A stretch of 64,000 nucleotides of DNA from Lachnospiraceae bacterium (GTDB taxonomy: Bacteria > Bacillota > Clostridia > Lachnospirales > Lachnospiraceae): assembly GCA_024399135.1 (NCBI GenBank), contig JAKSHY010000011.1, positions 1 to 64,000 on the forward strand, read 5' to 3'. Each line of letters opens with the position of its first letter. The first letter of the stretch is position 1. The notes beneath the pieces were generated by a model. It had not been told where the DNA came from. It saw only the letters and a program-made list of their open reading frames with translations, and did not search any database. Positions 51,475 through 58,594 of the stretch are shown one piece after another. The position numbers were made by a program, and so were the translations under genes.

Positions 51475-51506
51475 GGCGAGTACTTCGGTATCTCGCCTTT
51501 TTTCTT
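51475..51506 (+). terminator. Intrinsic terminator with UUCG-type loop
   Basis: GGCGAGTAC/GTATCTCGCC around TTCG, then TTTTTT. Confidence 0.8.
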
Positions 51507-51511
51507 TAACA

Positions 51512-51545
51512 AGCCACTTCGTATGAGGTGGCTATTTTTATTTCA
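51512..51545 (+). terminator. Second hairpin upstream of the GP88-like gene
   Basis: AGCCACT (51512-51518) pairs with AGGTGGCT (51526-51533), then ATTTTTATTT; the next ATG is at 51556. Confidence 0.6.
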
Positions 51546-51555
51546 GGAGAAAAGC

Positions 51556-52221
51556 ATGAACGCTTATCCACACCTTTCAGAAAACAATTCAAAACTTGGT
51601 AAATTGGTTGCAGGTCTCAATCTCCCTGCTCTTACTACTTGCCGTCCAGACGCACCTTGCATGAAAACCTGCTATGCATGTCACGGACGATTCAATATGT
51701 TCAAGAATATTAAAAATGCACTGATGAATAATCTTAAAGCTTATCTCGACAACCCTGAATACTTCTTTGAGAAAATAATCATTGAAATGAAGATGTCAGG
51801 TTACCGTTGGTTCCGTTGGCACTCATCAGGTGATATTCCTAACTACGATTATCTCGTAGGAATGATTCACGTTGCCAATGCTCTTCCAGAAGTTCAGTTT
51901 CTTTGCTTCACAAAGAAGTACGAAATTGTAAACTCATACCTCGACCTTCATAAAGAGTTCCCAAAAAATCTTCATATGGTATTCAGTCGTTGGGGAGAAT
52001 ATCCTGTTCCAAATCCTTACGAACTTCCTGAAGCACATATCAGATTTAGGAAAGAGAATGGTATCGAAAACAACAGTGTTATTCCGGCAGATGCTCATAT
52101 CTGTGAAGGTGGTAAAGAAGTAGTTCCTGGCCATAAATATACTTGCTCAAACTGTGTAAACGTTACAGGTAACTGTTGGAAAATGAAGTCTGGCGAATCA
52201 GTTGTATTCGGTCAGCACTAG
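51556..52221 (+). CDS. GP88-like phage protein
   Basis: The 221-residue product shows the GP88 family layout: SENNSKLGKLVAGLNLPAL, then CPDAPC-like CRPDAPCMKTCYACHGRF near residue 30-48, RWFRWHSSGDIPNYDYL near 95, and a C-terminal Cys cluster (CSNCVNVTGNCWKM). The conserved cysteines suggest an iron-sulphur or metal centre; function in phages is unknown. It lies between the two RNA arrays and has AGGAG upstream of the ATG. Confidence 0.75.
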   Translation: MNAYPHLSENNSKLGKLVAGLNLPALTTCRPDAPCMKTCYACHGRFNMFKNIKNALMNNLKAYLDNPEYFFEKIIIEMKMSGYRWFRWHSSGDIPNYDYLVGMIHVANALPEVQFLCFTKKYEIVNSYLDLHKEFPKNLHMVFSRWGEYPVPNPYELPEAHIRFRKENGIENNSVIPADAHICEGGKEVVPGHKYTCSNCVNVTGNCWKMKSGESVVFGQH

Positions 52222-52229
52222 GAGATTAT

Positions 52230-52415
52230 ATGTATTACTACGTTGCTAACACGAAAACAAAAGAAGTTGTTTATAAAGTGAAGAATGATTTACACAATGC
52301 TGCAACTGAAAGAGATATGCTTAATGCACCTTACCCTTTCTTCGACTGGCCTTATGTAATCGTTTGTGGCAAAGTTGGTCTGGAACGTTGTGGTTATAAA
52401 GAGAACTACAAATAG
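52230..52415 (+). CDS. Hypothetical protein, 61 aa
   Basis: ATG at 52230 with AGGAG upstream. Product: MYYYVANTKTKEVVYKVKND followed by WPYVIVCGKVGLERCGY. Small beta protein, not recognised. It ends 14 bases before RNA array 2. Confidence 0.55.
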   Translation: MYYYVANTKTKEVVYKVKNDLHNAATERDMLNAPYPFFDWPYVIVCGKVGLERCGYKENYK

Positions 52416-52428
52416 TAGACATATTTGA

Positions 52429-52547
52429 AATTCATATCCGACAGTAAGACGGCACTTAATACCTGTGAACTGCTCGAGTACGCAGTAAACAGGTATAAGA
52501 TTCCGTCGTACATCTACAAATCTAAAGAAGACCAAAGAATATGAATT
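52429..52547 (+). ncRNA. Tandem structured RNA, array 2 unit 1
   Basis: Outer stem AATTCATAT/ATATGAATT; inner stem GACGG/CCGTC with hairpin ATACCTGT/ACAGGTAT and ACTGC/GCAGT; shared motif ATCTACAAATCTAAAGAAG. Confidence 0.75.
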
Positions 52548-52562
52548 GATTGATTGATTGAA

Positions 52563-52681
52563 GTTTGTACTTCACCAATAGAAGGCGTTCTAGACTACTG
52601 GTGTCCTGATAGAGTTTCAGGAAACCAGTAACCGAACGCCTCTAATATCTACTGTATTTAAGTTGAAGAATGAGTACAAAC
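52563..52681 (+). ncRNA. Tandem structured RNA, array 2 unit 2
   Basis: Outer stem GTTTGTACT/AGTACAAAC; inner stem AGGCGTT/AACGCCT with TACTGGT/ACCAGTA and TCCTGA/TCAGGA; shared motif ATCTACTGTATTTAAGTTG. Confidence 0.75.
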
Positions 52682-52690
52682 GTAATGTAA

Positions 52691-52806
52691 TCTGCAGACA
52701 ACAATCAAATTCGGAGCATTACTCCTGATCACGGGAGTATTCACCCGTGATCAGGCATTCGCCGAATTTCATATCTAACACGCTAAATCAGAAAAAAGGC
52801 TGCAGA
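52691..52806 (+). ncRNA. Tandem structured RNA, array 2 unit 3
   Basis: Outer stem TCTGCAG/CTGCAGA; inner stem AAATTCGG/CCGAATTT with hairpin CCTGATCACGGG/CCCGTGATCAGG; shared motif ATCTAACACGCTAAATCAG. Confidence 0.75.
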
Positions 52807-52831
52807 ATATATCTTATAGGAGAGCCAAACA

Positions 52832-53035
52832 ATGAAAAAGATACACATAACGGAAAGAGTTGGTTCATTGGGACTGACAGGATACACAGTGTATGTTGGA
52901 AATCAGATATATGTATTTGATAAAGAACTTGTACTGCGTCATGTTGACTTCAGCAGATGTAACTACCACGTTGCATCAAGTACCTTGGATAAAGTTAGAA
53001 ATAAATTATCTGAATATGTAAACAAGGAGAAATAA
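52832..53035 (+). CDS. Hypothetical protein, 67 aa
   Basis: Beta-rich start (KIHITERVGSLGLTGYTVYV) and a C-terminal helix (LDKVRNKLSEYVNKEK). AGGAG upstream; stop overlaps the next ATG. First gene after RNA array 2. Confidence 0.55.
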   Translation: MKKIHITERVGSLGLTGYTVYVGNQIYVFDKELVLRHVDFSRCNYHVASSTLDKVRNKLSEYVNKEK

Positions 53036-53268
53036 TGAAATTTATAAGAAAACCGGAACCTTGGGGATATCAATATTATTGTAAGGAAGCGATTTGTAAT
53101 GAAACAGAAAAAACGGAACTTCTTGCTTCAGGACTTTTATCTAATGGGAAAATAATTATTACAGATATCTTACCAAGTAAATTTGATAAAACATGGGTTA
53201 TAAGTTGGTTGGAAACTAAACAGGATGTGACACCGAAGAAGATTGGAGAGCCAAATGATTGTTTGTAA
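53035..53268 (+). CDS. Hypothetical protein, 77 aa
   Basis: Product MKFIRKPEPWGYQYYCKEAI with a central ELLASGLLSNGKIIITDILP. AAGGAG before the ATG; overlaps both neighbours. Not recognised. Confidence 0.5.
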   Translation: MKFIRKPEPWGYQYYCKEAICNETEKTELLASGLLSNGKIIITDILPSKFDKTWVISWLETKQDVTPKKIGEPNDCL

Positions 53269-53413
53269 AAGCTGTCTAATAGCTATCGAAAGTCATGAAG
53301 GACCTGTGTTTCATAGACATATTGATTACACAGAATACGAAGATACCGTCAAATGTGAATGGTGTGAAGAAGAATATGAAACTTCCGAAATGGAAGAAAT
53401 CTTAGGAGATTAA
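53255..53413 (+). CDS. Small zinc-binding protein, 52 aa
   Basis: ATG at 53255 with GGAGAG upstream, overlapping the previous gene by 14 bases. The product has paired CxxC motifs (VCKSC at residues 3-7; KCEWCEEEYE near 34-43) and a central His pair (FHRHID), so it is a probable zinc-finger knuckle. Function unknown. Confidence 0.55.
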   Translation: MIVCKSCLIAIESHEGPVFHRHIDYTEYEDTVKCEWCEEEYETSEMEEILGD

Positions 53414-53416
53414 ACA

Positions 53417-53695
53417 ATGAATATTATCGGTGAAAACAACGAACGCCATGCGATGGACGTCCTTTCAGTAGGACAGCGTGTATTACTAGAAACAGTATGT
53501 AAGGAATTTGATGAAAGTATTTCCATTCAGGAAATAAACTACGAAACAGGATATATCACATTTAACTATCTCTATAACAGAGGAACTGAACATGAATTCG
53601 TAAAGGAAGACTTTATGTCAGTAAATGTAAATTGCGAATCAACTTCTTGCATGATGTGGGAAGTTGTAAATGCCGTTTATAAAAAATGCGTATAA
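53417..53695 (+). CDS. Hypothetical protein, 92 aa
   Basis: Mixed alpha/beta product (MDVLSVGQRVLLETVCKEFD; SISIQEINYETGYITFNYLY) with AGGAG upstream. Not recognised. Confidence 0.55.
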   Translation: MNIIGENNERHAMDVLSVGQRVLLETVCKEFDESISIQEINYETGYITFNYLYNRGTEHEFVKEDFMSVNVNCESTSCMMWEVVNAVYKKCV

Positions 53696-53708
53696 AGGAA
53701 TGAAACAA

Positions 53709-53870
53709 ATGGATAAACCAATCATCAGTAAAACAAATCAGAAACTGAAAGAAGTTGTAAGCATAGGACTTCCAACAGAAAAACCTAAACCAATTATTAA
53801 ACACGATTATGAAAGACCTGACCCTTCAGAATTTCACTATCAGGAATACTTAGATACAGGAGTAAATTAA
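53709..53870 (+). CDS. Hypothetical protein, 53 aa
   Basis: ATG at 53709 with AAAGGA upstream. Polar, Lys/Pro-rich (ISKTNQKLKEVVSIGLPTEK; HDYERPDPSEFHYQEYLD). Probably flexible. Not recognised. Confidence 0.5.
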   Translation: MDKPIISKTNQKLKEVVSIGLPTEKPKPIIKHDYERPDPSEFHYQEYLDTGVN

Positions 53871-53883
53871 AAGGAGTAAAACA

Positions 53884-54258
53884 ATGGGATACACAAGCGA
53901 TGTAACAATTATGCTTCAGCCGAAAGCATACAAAATGGTAATGGATTCAATCAATGAATATAACAACAAACAGACTAATGGTCACAGATTTGTACCATAC
54001 GAAGACCTTTCAAATCCTGACGGTGAACACATCATTAAATGGTCAGGAGTAAAGTGGTGCACAGGTTTTAAAGATGTACAGTCAGTAACCAATGTTCTTC
54101 GTGAACTCTGTAACGAACATGAAGAAGAAGATGGCTATGGCTATAAATGTATTCAGGTTGGAGAAGACGGAGCTATTGAAGAAGAAACAAACAATTGGGA
54201 TTGGGGCTCTGATATGTACCCTCTTACAACAGTCGAATATCCAAGTGATTTCAAATAA
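53884..54258 (+). CDS. Hypothetical protein, 124 aa
   Basis: Product begins MGYTSDVTIMLQPKAYKMVM and contains HIIKWSGVKWCTGFKDVQSV and a Glu-rich loop before YKCIQVGEDGAIEEETNNWD. The pattern 'SDVxIxLxxxxY...KWxxxKW...ExxxxxR' is seen in small phage proteins of gut viruses. Function unknown. AAGGAG upstream. Confidence 0.6.
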   Translation: MGYTSDVTIMLQPKAYKMVMDSINEYNNKQTNGHRFVPYEDLSNPDGEHIIKWSGVKWCTGFKDVQSVTNVLRELCNEHEEEDGYGYKCIQVGEDGAIEEETNNWDWGSDMYPLTTVEYPSDFK

Positions 54259-54269
54259 GGAGAAAAACA

Positions 54270-54575
54270 ATGATGGATCAATTTTGTTATGAACAGATTG
54301 CTCAGGCAGTCAATTCATTGAACGAGATTAATGAATCTCTCAAGAAGATTTCTAAAGAGAAAGACGATAACCTACTCTGCATCTCAGGGAACGACCTTAC
54401 TACTACCGTCTATGTAAACAAAAACGACTGTTTCTTCAGAAACGAATATTGCGAAATTGACGGAGAAACGAAGAAGCAGATTGCTGTAATCAATAAATAT
54501 ACAGGTGAATGTATCGGAACAACTGACTTAAGTGTACTTCGAATGTACTTCCCTGAAATTCCAAAGGAGAACTAA
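54270..54575 (+). CDS. Hypothetical protein, 101 aa
   Basis: N-terminal coiled coil (IAQAVNSLNEINESLKKISK) and beta-rich C-terminus (DLTTTVYVNKNDCFFRNEY). AAGGAG upstream. Not recognised. Confidence 0.55.
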   Translation: MMDQFCYEQIAQAVNSLNEINESLKKISKEKDDNLLCISGNDLTTTVYVNKNDCFFRNEYCEIDGETKKQIAVINKYTGECIGTTDLSVLRMYFPEIPKEN

Positions 54576-54578
54576 ACA

Positions 54579-54794
54579 ATGGATGTAATTATTGTAGTAT
54601 ACAAAAAGAACGGCTCAAACTGGATAAGGTCTGAGTTGTATGTTGGTGGCTTTGCTTATATCAACTTCGAAAGAAATTACATCAATGTTTCAACAGACGG
54701 AAGTAATAGTGTTGATTGGCAACATATTCCATTTGAAAAAATTGAGTGCAGTGTTGATCTTAAGCATTTCACTGTTTACACAAAGGAGAACTAA
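54579..54794 (+). CDS. Hypothetical protein, 71 aa
   Basis: Small beta-rich protein (DVIIVVYKKNGSNWIRSELY; FERNYINVSTDGSNSVDWQH). Starts four bases after the previous stop; AAGGAG upstream. Not recognised. Confidence 0.55.
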   Translation: MDVIIVVYKKNGSNWIRSELYVGGFAYINFERNYINVSTDGSNSVDWQHIPFEKIECSVDLKHFTVYTKEN

Positions 54795-54797
54795 ACA

Positions 54798-55130
54798 ATG
54801 GATAACGATTACGTATTGTATTACATTCCTTCAACTAATCAGACAATCTACTGCTATGAAGGAAGTGGTGACAATCTGTTAGAAGAAGACAGAGAACAGG
54901 GACTTAATGACTATGTGAACTATTCCGTAATGCCAGGAAGAGTTGAGCCTTCTGCTTTCGAAGAAGATGAATACTATGACGAAACAGTTGGTGACGGTGG
55001 TATGTATATGTTCAATAACGAAGATACTCGATACAGAAGTATGGAGTTCGCTGTAAGAATGGTCATACAGGAAATGATGGATATGGATTTTGATACACCG
55101 ATTGAATTTGTCGGAAATGTAGAAATATAG
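54798..55130 (+). CDS. Acidic hypothetical protein, 110 aa
   Basis: Strongly acidic, Tyr-rich product (DNDYVLYYIPSTNQTIYCYE; FEEDEYYDETVGDGGMYMFN), ending with a helix and PIEFVGNVEI. An acidic DNA-mimic role is possible but not supported further. AAGGAG upstream, TAG stop. Confidence 0.55.
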   Translation: MDNDYVLYYIPSTNQTIYCYEGSGDNLLEEDREQGLNDYVNYSVMPGRVEPSAFEEDEYYDETVGDGGMYMFNNEDTRYRSMEFAVRMVIQEMMDMDFDTPIEFVGNVEI

Positions 55131-55143
55131 GAGGAATTAAACT

Positions 55144-55809
55144 ATGTGGGTATCTCAGATTTGGTACACAAAAGAAGAAGGTCAGTATCATGAAGATGAA
55201 GATGTAATTAAGAAAGAGAACAATTGTCTCGGTCCTAATTATGTGGATAAAGCAATATCAGTTGAACAGTCAGAACTTCACAACTGGAACAAACCAAAGA
55301 TTGAAGAAGTTATGGGTGGATTTGGAGTTATCCCTGGTTGGGGACATGTCAAAAGTCATGAAGTTGCCTCCGGTTGGAGACATTTCAAGAGCTATGAACT
55401 CGATATGTTTATTTATGAAATGCCGGACAAAACAAAATATGAAGTATGGAATGATACTGAATGTCTTGAAGAAGGTACCTTTGATAAGAAAGACTTCGAA
55501 ATCTGCAGTCTTGATAACTGGATTCGTTACAAATTCCTTGATAATTATGAACCTTTCAATGAGTGTGATGAACTATTTAAACAATACAGTGACTTCGATG
55601 TAGAAGCTGAAATCTTTGACCTATTGAGAAAATACAAAAAAGATCCAAATTCTTGGAGTGGTAAAAATGCCCTCTTCAATGCCGGATGTCTTGCAAAAAG
55701 AAAACTGTGTGAACATGCAGTCTTCTACAACAAAGACGAATGGGAAATAACAGGCTGTCCTGAAGATATCGAAGATCTTCACTTCTGTCTCGTTACTCTT
55801 CACGTATAA
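55144..55809 (+). CDS. Hypothetical protein, 221 aa
   Basis: The product has an N-terminal charged region, a Gly/Trp segment (GGFGVIPGWGHVKSHEVASG), and a C-terminal helical part with several Cys (LFNAGCLAKRKLCEHAVFYN). AGGAGG upstream. No family recognised. Confidence 0.55.
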   Translation: MWVSQIWYTKEEGQYHEDEDVIKKENNCLGPNYVDKAISVEQSELHNWNKPKIEEVMGGFGVIPGWGHVKSHEVASGWRHFKSYELDMFIYEMPDKTKYEVWNDTECLEEGTFDKKDFEICSLDNWIRYKFLDNYEPFNECDELFKQYSDFDVEAEIFDLLRKYKKDPNSWSGKNALFNAGCLAKRKLCEHAVFYNKDEWEITGCPEDIEDLHFCLVTLHV

Positions 55810-55816
55810 CAAACAA

Positions 55817-55832
55817 GCCACCTTTGGGTGGC
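55817..55832 (+). terminator. Hairpin upstream of small gene, no T-run
   Basis: GCCACC/GGTGGC around TTTG, directly before the AAGGAA ribosome site of the gene at 55846. More likely a leader hairpin than a terminator. Confidence 0.35.
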
Positions 55833-55845
55833 AAGGAATCAAACA

Positions 55846-56109
55846 ATGACTAAACAAGAAGTGGTCGAAGACCTTATTACAGAAACAAAAATGTATTTCT
55901 ATAATGCTCTCCTGAAAGACAGAGAGGATTTAATGGAAAAGGCTTGGCAGAACTGGTGCACAATTTACATGATGTATGAAACTCCAGAAAATGCTACTGA
56001 AACACAAAGAATTAAAGACAGTCAGGAACTGGCAAAAGCAATGGCTCACTTCACTGATAATGAAGTGTATGGAATCACAGGATATGCAAAGAAGAAGTAT
56101 TCGGCATAA
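55846..56109 (+). CDS. Hypothetical helical protein, 87 aa
   Basis: Almost entirely helical (EVVEDLITETKMYFYNALLK; EDLMEKAWQNWCTIYMMYE), ending GYAKKKYSA. ATG at 55846 follows AAGGAA. Not recognised. Confidence 0.55.
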   Translation: MTKQEVVEDLITETKMYFYNALLKDREDLMEKAWQNWCTIYMMYETPENATETQRIKDSQELAKAMAHFTDNEVYGITGYAKKKYSA

Positions 56110-56116
56110 GGAGAAA

Positions 56117-56320
56117 ATGATGACAATTTATTTAATCACAGGTTACACAAAAGAAGTCGGTGTTTGGGAAGTAGAACTGTTCAGAGATTACAATGAAGCA
56201 GTCGAACACTTTAAGCAGTACGTTGAAGATTACAATGCAGAGCTCGATGAAAACAATTCAAATTATGCAATGTGCCCTGACGGAATCGGAAGATTCTGGC
56301 TTGAAGAAAGAATAATATAA
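56117..56320 (+). CDS. Hypothetical protein, 67 aa
   Basis: Product begins MMTIYLITGYTKEVGVWEVE and has a helix with Glu/Tyr (NEAVEHFKQYVEDYNAELDE). AAGGAG upstream. Resembles small ferredoxin-like phage proteins by strand-helix order, but no family is certain. Confidence 0.55.
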   Translation: MMTIYLITGYTKEVGVWEVELFRDYNEAVEHFKQYVEDYNAELDENNSNYAMCPDGIGRFWLEERII

Positions 56321-56330
56321 GGAGAATAAA

Positions 56331-56477
56331 ATGAAACAGATTAAGATTTTTACAGGTAAAGAAACAGATGCACTTGAAGAAGATGTAAACGAATTCATGA
56401 AGACAGTTGAAGTTCAGGATGTCAAACTTTCAGAAAGCGAAGGGTACTGGACTATAATGGTTATCTATATCGAATAG
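56331..56477 (+). CDS. Small Cse60-like protein, 48 aa
   Basis: ATG at 56331 with AAGGAG upstream. The product MKQIKIFTGKETDALEEDVN, then FMKTVEVQDVKLSESEG and a final hydrophobic strand follow the strand-helix-strand-strand pattern of the Cse60 family (named from a Bacillus sporulation protein, common in phages). Function unknown. Confidence 0.55.
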   Translation: MKQIKIFTGKETDALEEDVNEFMKTVEVQDVKLSESEGYWTIMVIYIE

Positions 56478-56719
56478 GAGCTTGTAATGAGTAAGTATGC
56501 AAAAGAAATAACAGTTACTGATACTCAGATTGAAGTAATTAAAAGAGGCCTTATCTATGACTTGGAATACTGCCTGAATGAAACAGATAACAGCGATGAA
56601 GCTTACGGTCCGTGTGGTGGATACAGAACTGAAATAAACTCTTATAAAAATGAGCGTAAAACCCCTTGCTTTAGCTATGGGGATATAAGCGACAAAATTT
56701 AATACAAAGGAGGTCGGAT

Positions 56720-57961
56720 ATGAATCTGGCACTGAAAGTTCGGTTATATCCGACTTCAGAACAACAAACTTTAATCAATATGACACTCGGCTGTTGCAGA
56801 CAAATCTATAACTTAACGTTAGCAGAAAGATTAAGCTTCTATGATGAAAACATTAGGGGTAAAGATCTAACTAAACAACAGAAAACTGAAATCTATAAAT
56901 CATATAAACCTAAGACTGAAAAAGAATATAAGGCTGAATATGAATATATGAAAGATGTAAGTTCTGTAAGTTTACAGCAATCAAGAAGAGATATGGAAAC
57001 TGCCTTTGGTAATTTCTATAAAGGTAAAAGTAAATTTCCTAGATTTCATTCAAAGAAGAATAAGAATTCGTACCGTGAAGTGATGAGTGTTAAGTTTTTC
57101 TGGAATAAAAGGACTATACAGTTACCTAAGTTGGGTGAGGTTAGATTCAAAAACAGAGAGCTTCCTAAGTGGCTTCATATTGAAGATAAAGTCTGTAACA
57201 TAACAGTAAGCAAAAATCCTTCAGGACAATATTACGCAAGCATTCTTTTTGAAGTAGCAGAAATGCCTAAACTTAAAAGCGAAAACCAAGCTATAGGTTT
57301 AGACTTTTCTCCTGCTGATGAATATATCGATAGCAATGGTTGTTCTGGCAAGGATTTTGGATATATCTCACAGAAACAGGTACATCTCAAACAGCTAAGA
57401 AAACTTGAACGTAGATTGGCTAGAAAGCAGAAAGGTTCAAGAAATAGAGAAAAGGCAAGAATTAAAGTTGCTCGTTTAGAACAGCATATTGCCAATTCAC
57501 GAAAAGACTGGATTGAGAAAGAAACTTTAAGACTTGTAAGAAATTACAATGTAATCGGAATTGAAGATTTGACAATTAAAGGGTTATTAAGAGCTTCTAA
57601 AAATGCTAGAAACTATGTTGATACAACCTGGGGAACTTTTACAACAACTTTAATCAATAAGTCTAAGAGATATGATTGCAATGTAGTAAAGGCTGATAGA
57701 TTCTTCGCAAGTTCAAAACTGTGTCATGTTTGTGGATATAAGAAAACAGATTTAACTTTAGCAATTCGTCACTGGCAGTGTCCTTGTTGTAAAACAGAAC
57801 ACAGCAGAGATATGAATGCTGCGATAAATCTGAAAAATAACGCAATAAATATACTCAGGGAAGCTGAGGAATTTAAGTCTGTGGAGAGTGTGGAAGGTTT
57901 AGTTAATCTTGCATTAACTGCAACTGGAGCATTCGATGAAACAGAAAGAAAGATTTCGTGA
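56720..57961 (+). CDS. tnpB: TnpB RNA-guided nuclease
   Basis: The 413-residue protein keeps all expected parts: RuvC-I GLDFSPAD (Asp near residue 193), RuvC-II GIEDLTIKGL (Glu near 282), zinc ribbon CHVCG...CPCC (about 335-356) and RuvC-III HSRDMNAAINL (Asp near 363). The N-terminal wedge domain begins MNLALKVRLYPTSEQQTLIN. TnpB cuts the donor joint using a guide RNA from the right end, promoting retention of the element. The strong AGGAGG lies ten bases before the ATG. The gene looks intact and probably active. Confidence 0.9.
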   Translation: MNLALKVRLYPTSEQQTLINMTLGCCRQIYNLTLAERLSFYDENIRGKDLTKQQKTEIYKSYKPKTEKEYKAEYEYMKDVSSVSLQQSRRDMETAFGNFYKGKSKFPRFHSKKNKNSYREVMSVKFFWNKRTIQLPKLGEVRFKNRELPKWLHIEDKVCNITVSKNPSGQYYASILFEVAEMPKLKSENQAIGLDFSPADEYIDSNGCSGKDFGYISQKQVHLKQLRKLERRLARKQKGSRNREKARIKVARLEQHIANSRKDWIEKETLRLVRNYNVIGIEDLTIKGLLRASKNARNYVDTTWGTFTTTLINKSKRYDCNVVKADRFFASSKLCHVCGYKKTDLTLAIRHWQCPCCKTEHSRDMNAAINLKNNAINILREAEEFKSVESVEGLVNLALTATGAFDETERKIS

Positions 57962-58003
57962 GAACTTTCAGAATCCCCCTGCTTTAGCTGTGGGGAGCTT
58001 CAA
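57840..58003 (+). ncRNA. Predicted omega RNA (TnpB guide scaffold)
   Basis: In this group the guide RNA is made from the tnpB 3' end plus the right end; the guide is the first bases after the element, here starting GGTGCTGAAAGTATTG. The terminal hairpin is CCCC-TGCTTTAGCTGT-GGGG. The 5' limit is estimated. Confidence 0.5.
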
Positions 58004-58110
58004 GGTGCTGAAAGTATTGGAATTGCCGGAGTATGAGAAATACTCAAAACTCTGGGAACAGCGAAAGAAAGAATACAACATAGCAATTACAGAATAACAA
58101 GGAGATTATT

Positions 58111-58584
58111 ATGGGATGTTTTAGTTGGATGTACGCAGATATTAATGAAAATATGAAGATGAACAAAAGCAAAGACAGTTATTTACTCGTTCCTCCTGAA
58201 TTTCATAAAAAATATGGAAAGTTTATTAAAGAAACATGTTATGATGGATATGGAAGAATGGGTAGCTATGATGTATATGAACTTGTACTTGAATGGAACA
58301 GAAAGTACATCAACGTAGATGAATTAACTGACAACAACCAATCATTTATGATAATGATAAAATCATACTGTAAAGGATTGTCAGATAAAAAAATGACAGC
58401 TCTTTCAAGAAAGATTGGGTTTGGATATGGAAATCCTGATGATTGGAAAAGATTGTTAGGAATTGGTATTGCTTGCTATGATAATCAGAACGCTGCATTG
58501 AAATATCCAATAAAGATATGTTCAAAGTATATCGATTATGACTGCTGTGGCATAAGCAAAGGTGACCCCGATCAGGGATTTTAA
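58111..58584 (+). CDS. Conserved phage protein of the MGCFSWMYAD type, 157 aa
   Basis: The N-terminus MGCFSWMYADINENMKMNKS and motifs LVPPEFHKKYG, CYDGYGRMGSYDVYELV, YPIKICSKY are recognisable as a protein widespread in phages of Firmicutes and gut bacteria, whose function is unknown. AAGGAG upstream. It sits after the disrupted gene and before the PAPS-reductase-like gene. Confidence 0.7.
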   Translation: MGCFSWMYADINENMKMNKSKDSYLLVPPEFHKKYGKFIKETCYDGYGRMGSYDVYELVLEWNRKYINVDELTDNNQSFMIMIKSYCKGLSDKKMTALSRKIGFGYGNPDDWKRLLGIGIACYDNQNAALKYPIKICSKYIDYDCCGISKGDPDQGF

Positions 58585-58594
58585 GGAGCATTAA

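Larger units (their letters stand above)
56652..58003 (+). mobile_element. IS200/IS605-group element with tnpB only
   Basis: The left end carries GTAAAACCCCTTGCTTTAGC and TATGGGG, a hairpin; the right end has AATCCCCCTGCTTTAGC and TGTGGGGAGCTTCAA, the typical terminal hairpin of this group and the expected 3' part of the guide RNA (omega RNA). There is no Y1 transposase gene, so mobility would need one in trans. A compact derivative made only of the two ends is at 60749-60787. Confidence 0.8.
56487..58097 (+). pseudogene. Early gene split by the TnpB element
   Basis: The 5' part (56487-56651, starts MSKYAKEITVTDTQIEVIKR, AGGAG upstream) stays open only into element sequence. The 3' part (from about 58005) encodes VLKVLELPEYEKYSKLWEQR and KKEYNIAITE before TAA at 58095. 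Removing exactly 56652-58004 joins codon 55 to the 3' part in frame, giving an uninterrupted protein of about 86 residues. Its original function is unknown. Confidence 0.7.

Noticed and set aside
52544-52560. Short ATTG tandem repeat
   Set aside because: About four copies between two RNA units; too short to interpret beyond linker sequence.
49433-52831. CRISPR array
   Set aside because: Units are repeated, but there are no identical direct repeats with unique spacers and no cas genes; the units are large structured modules instead.
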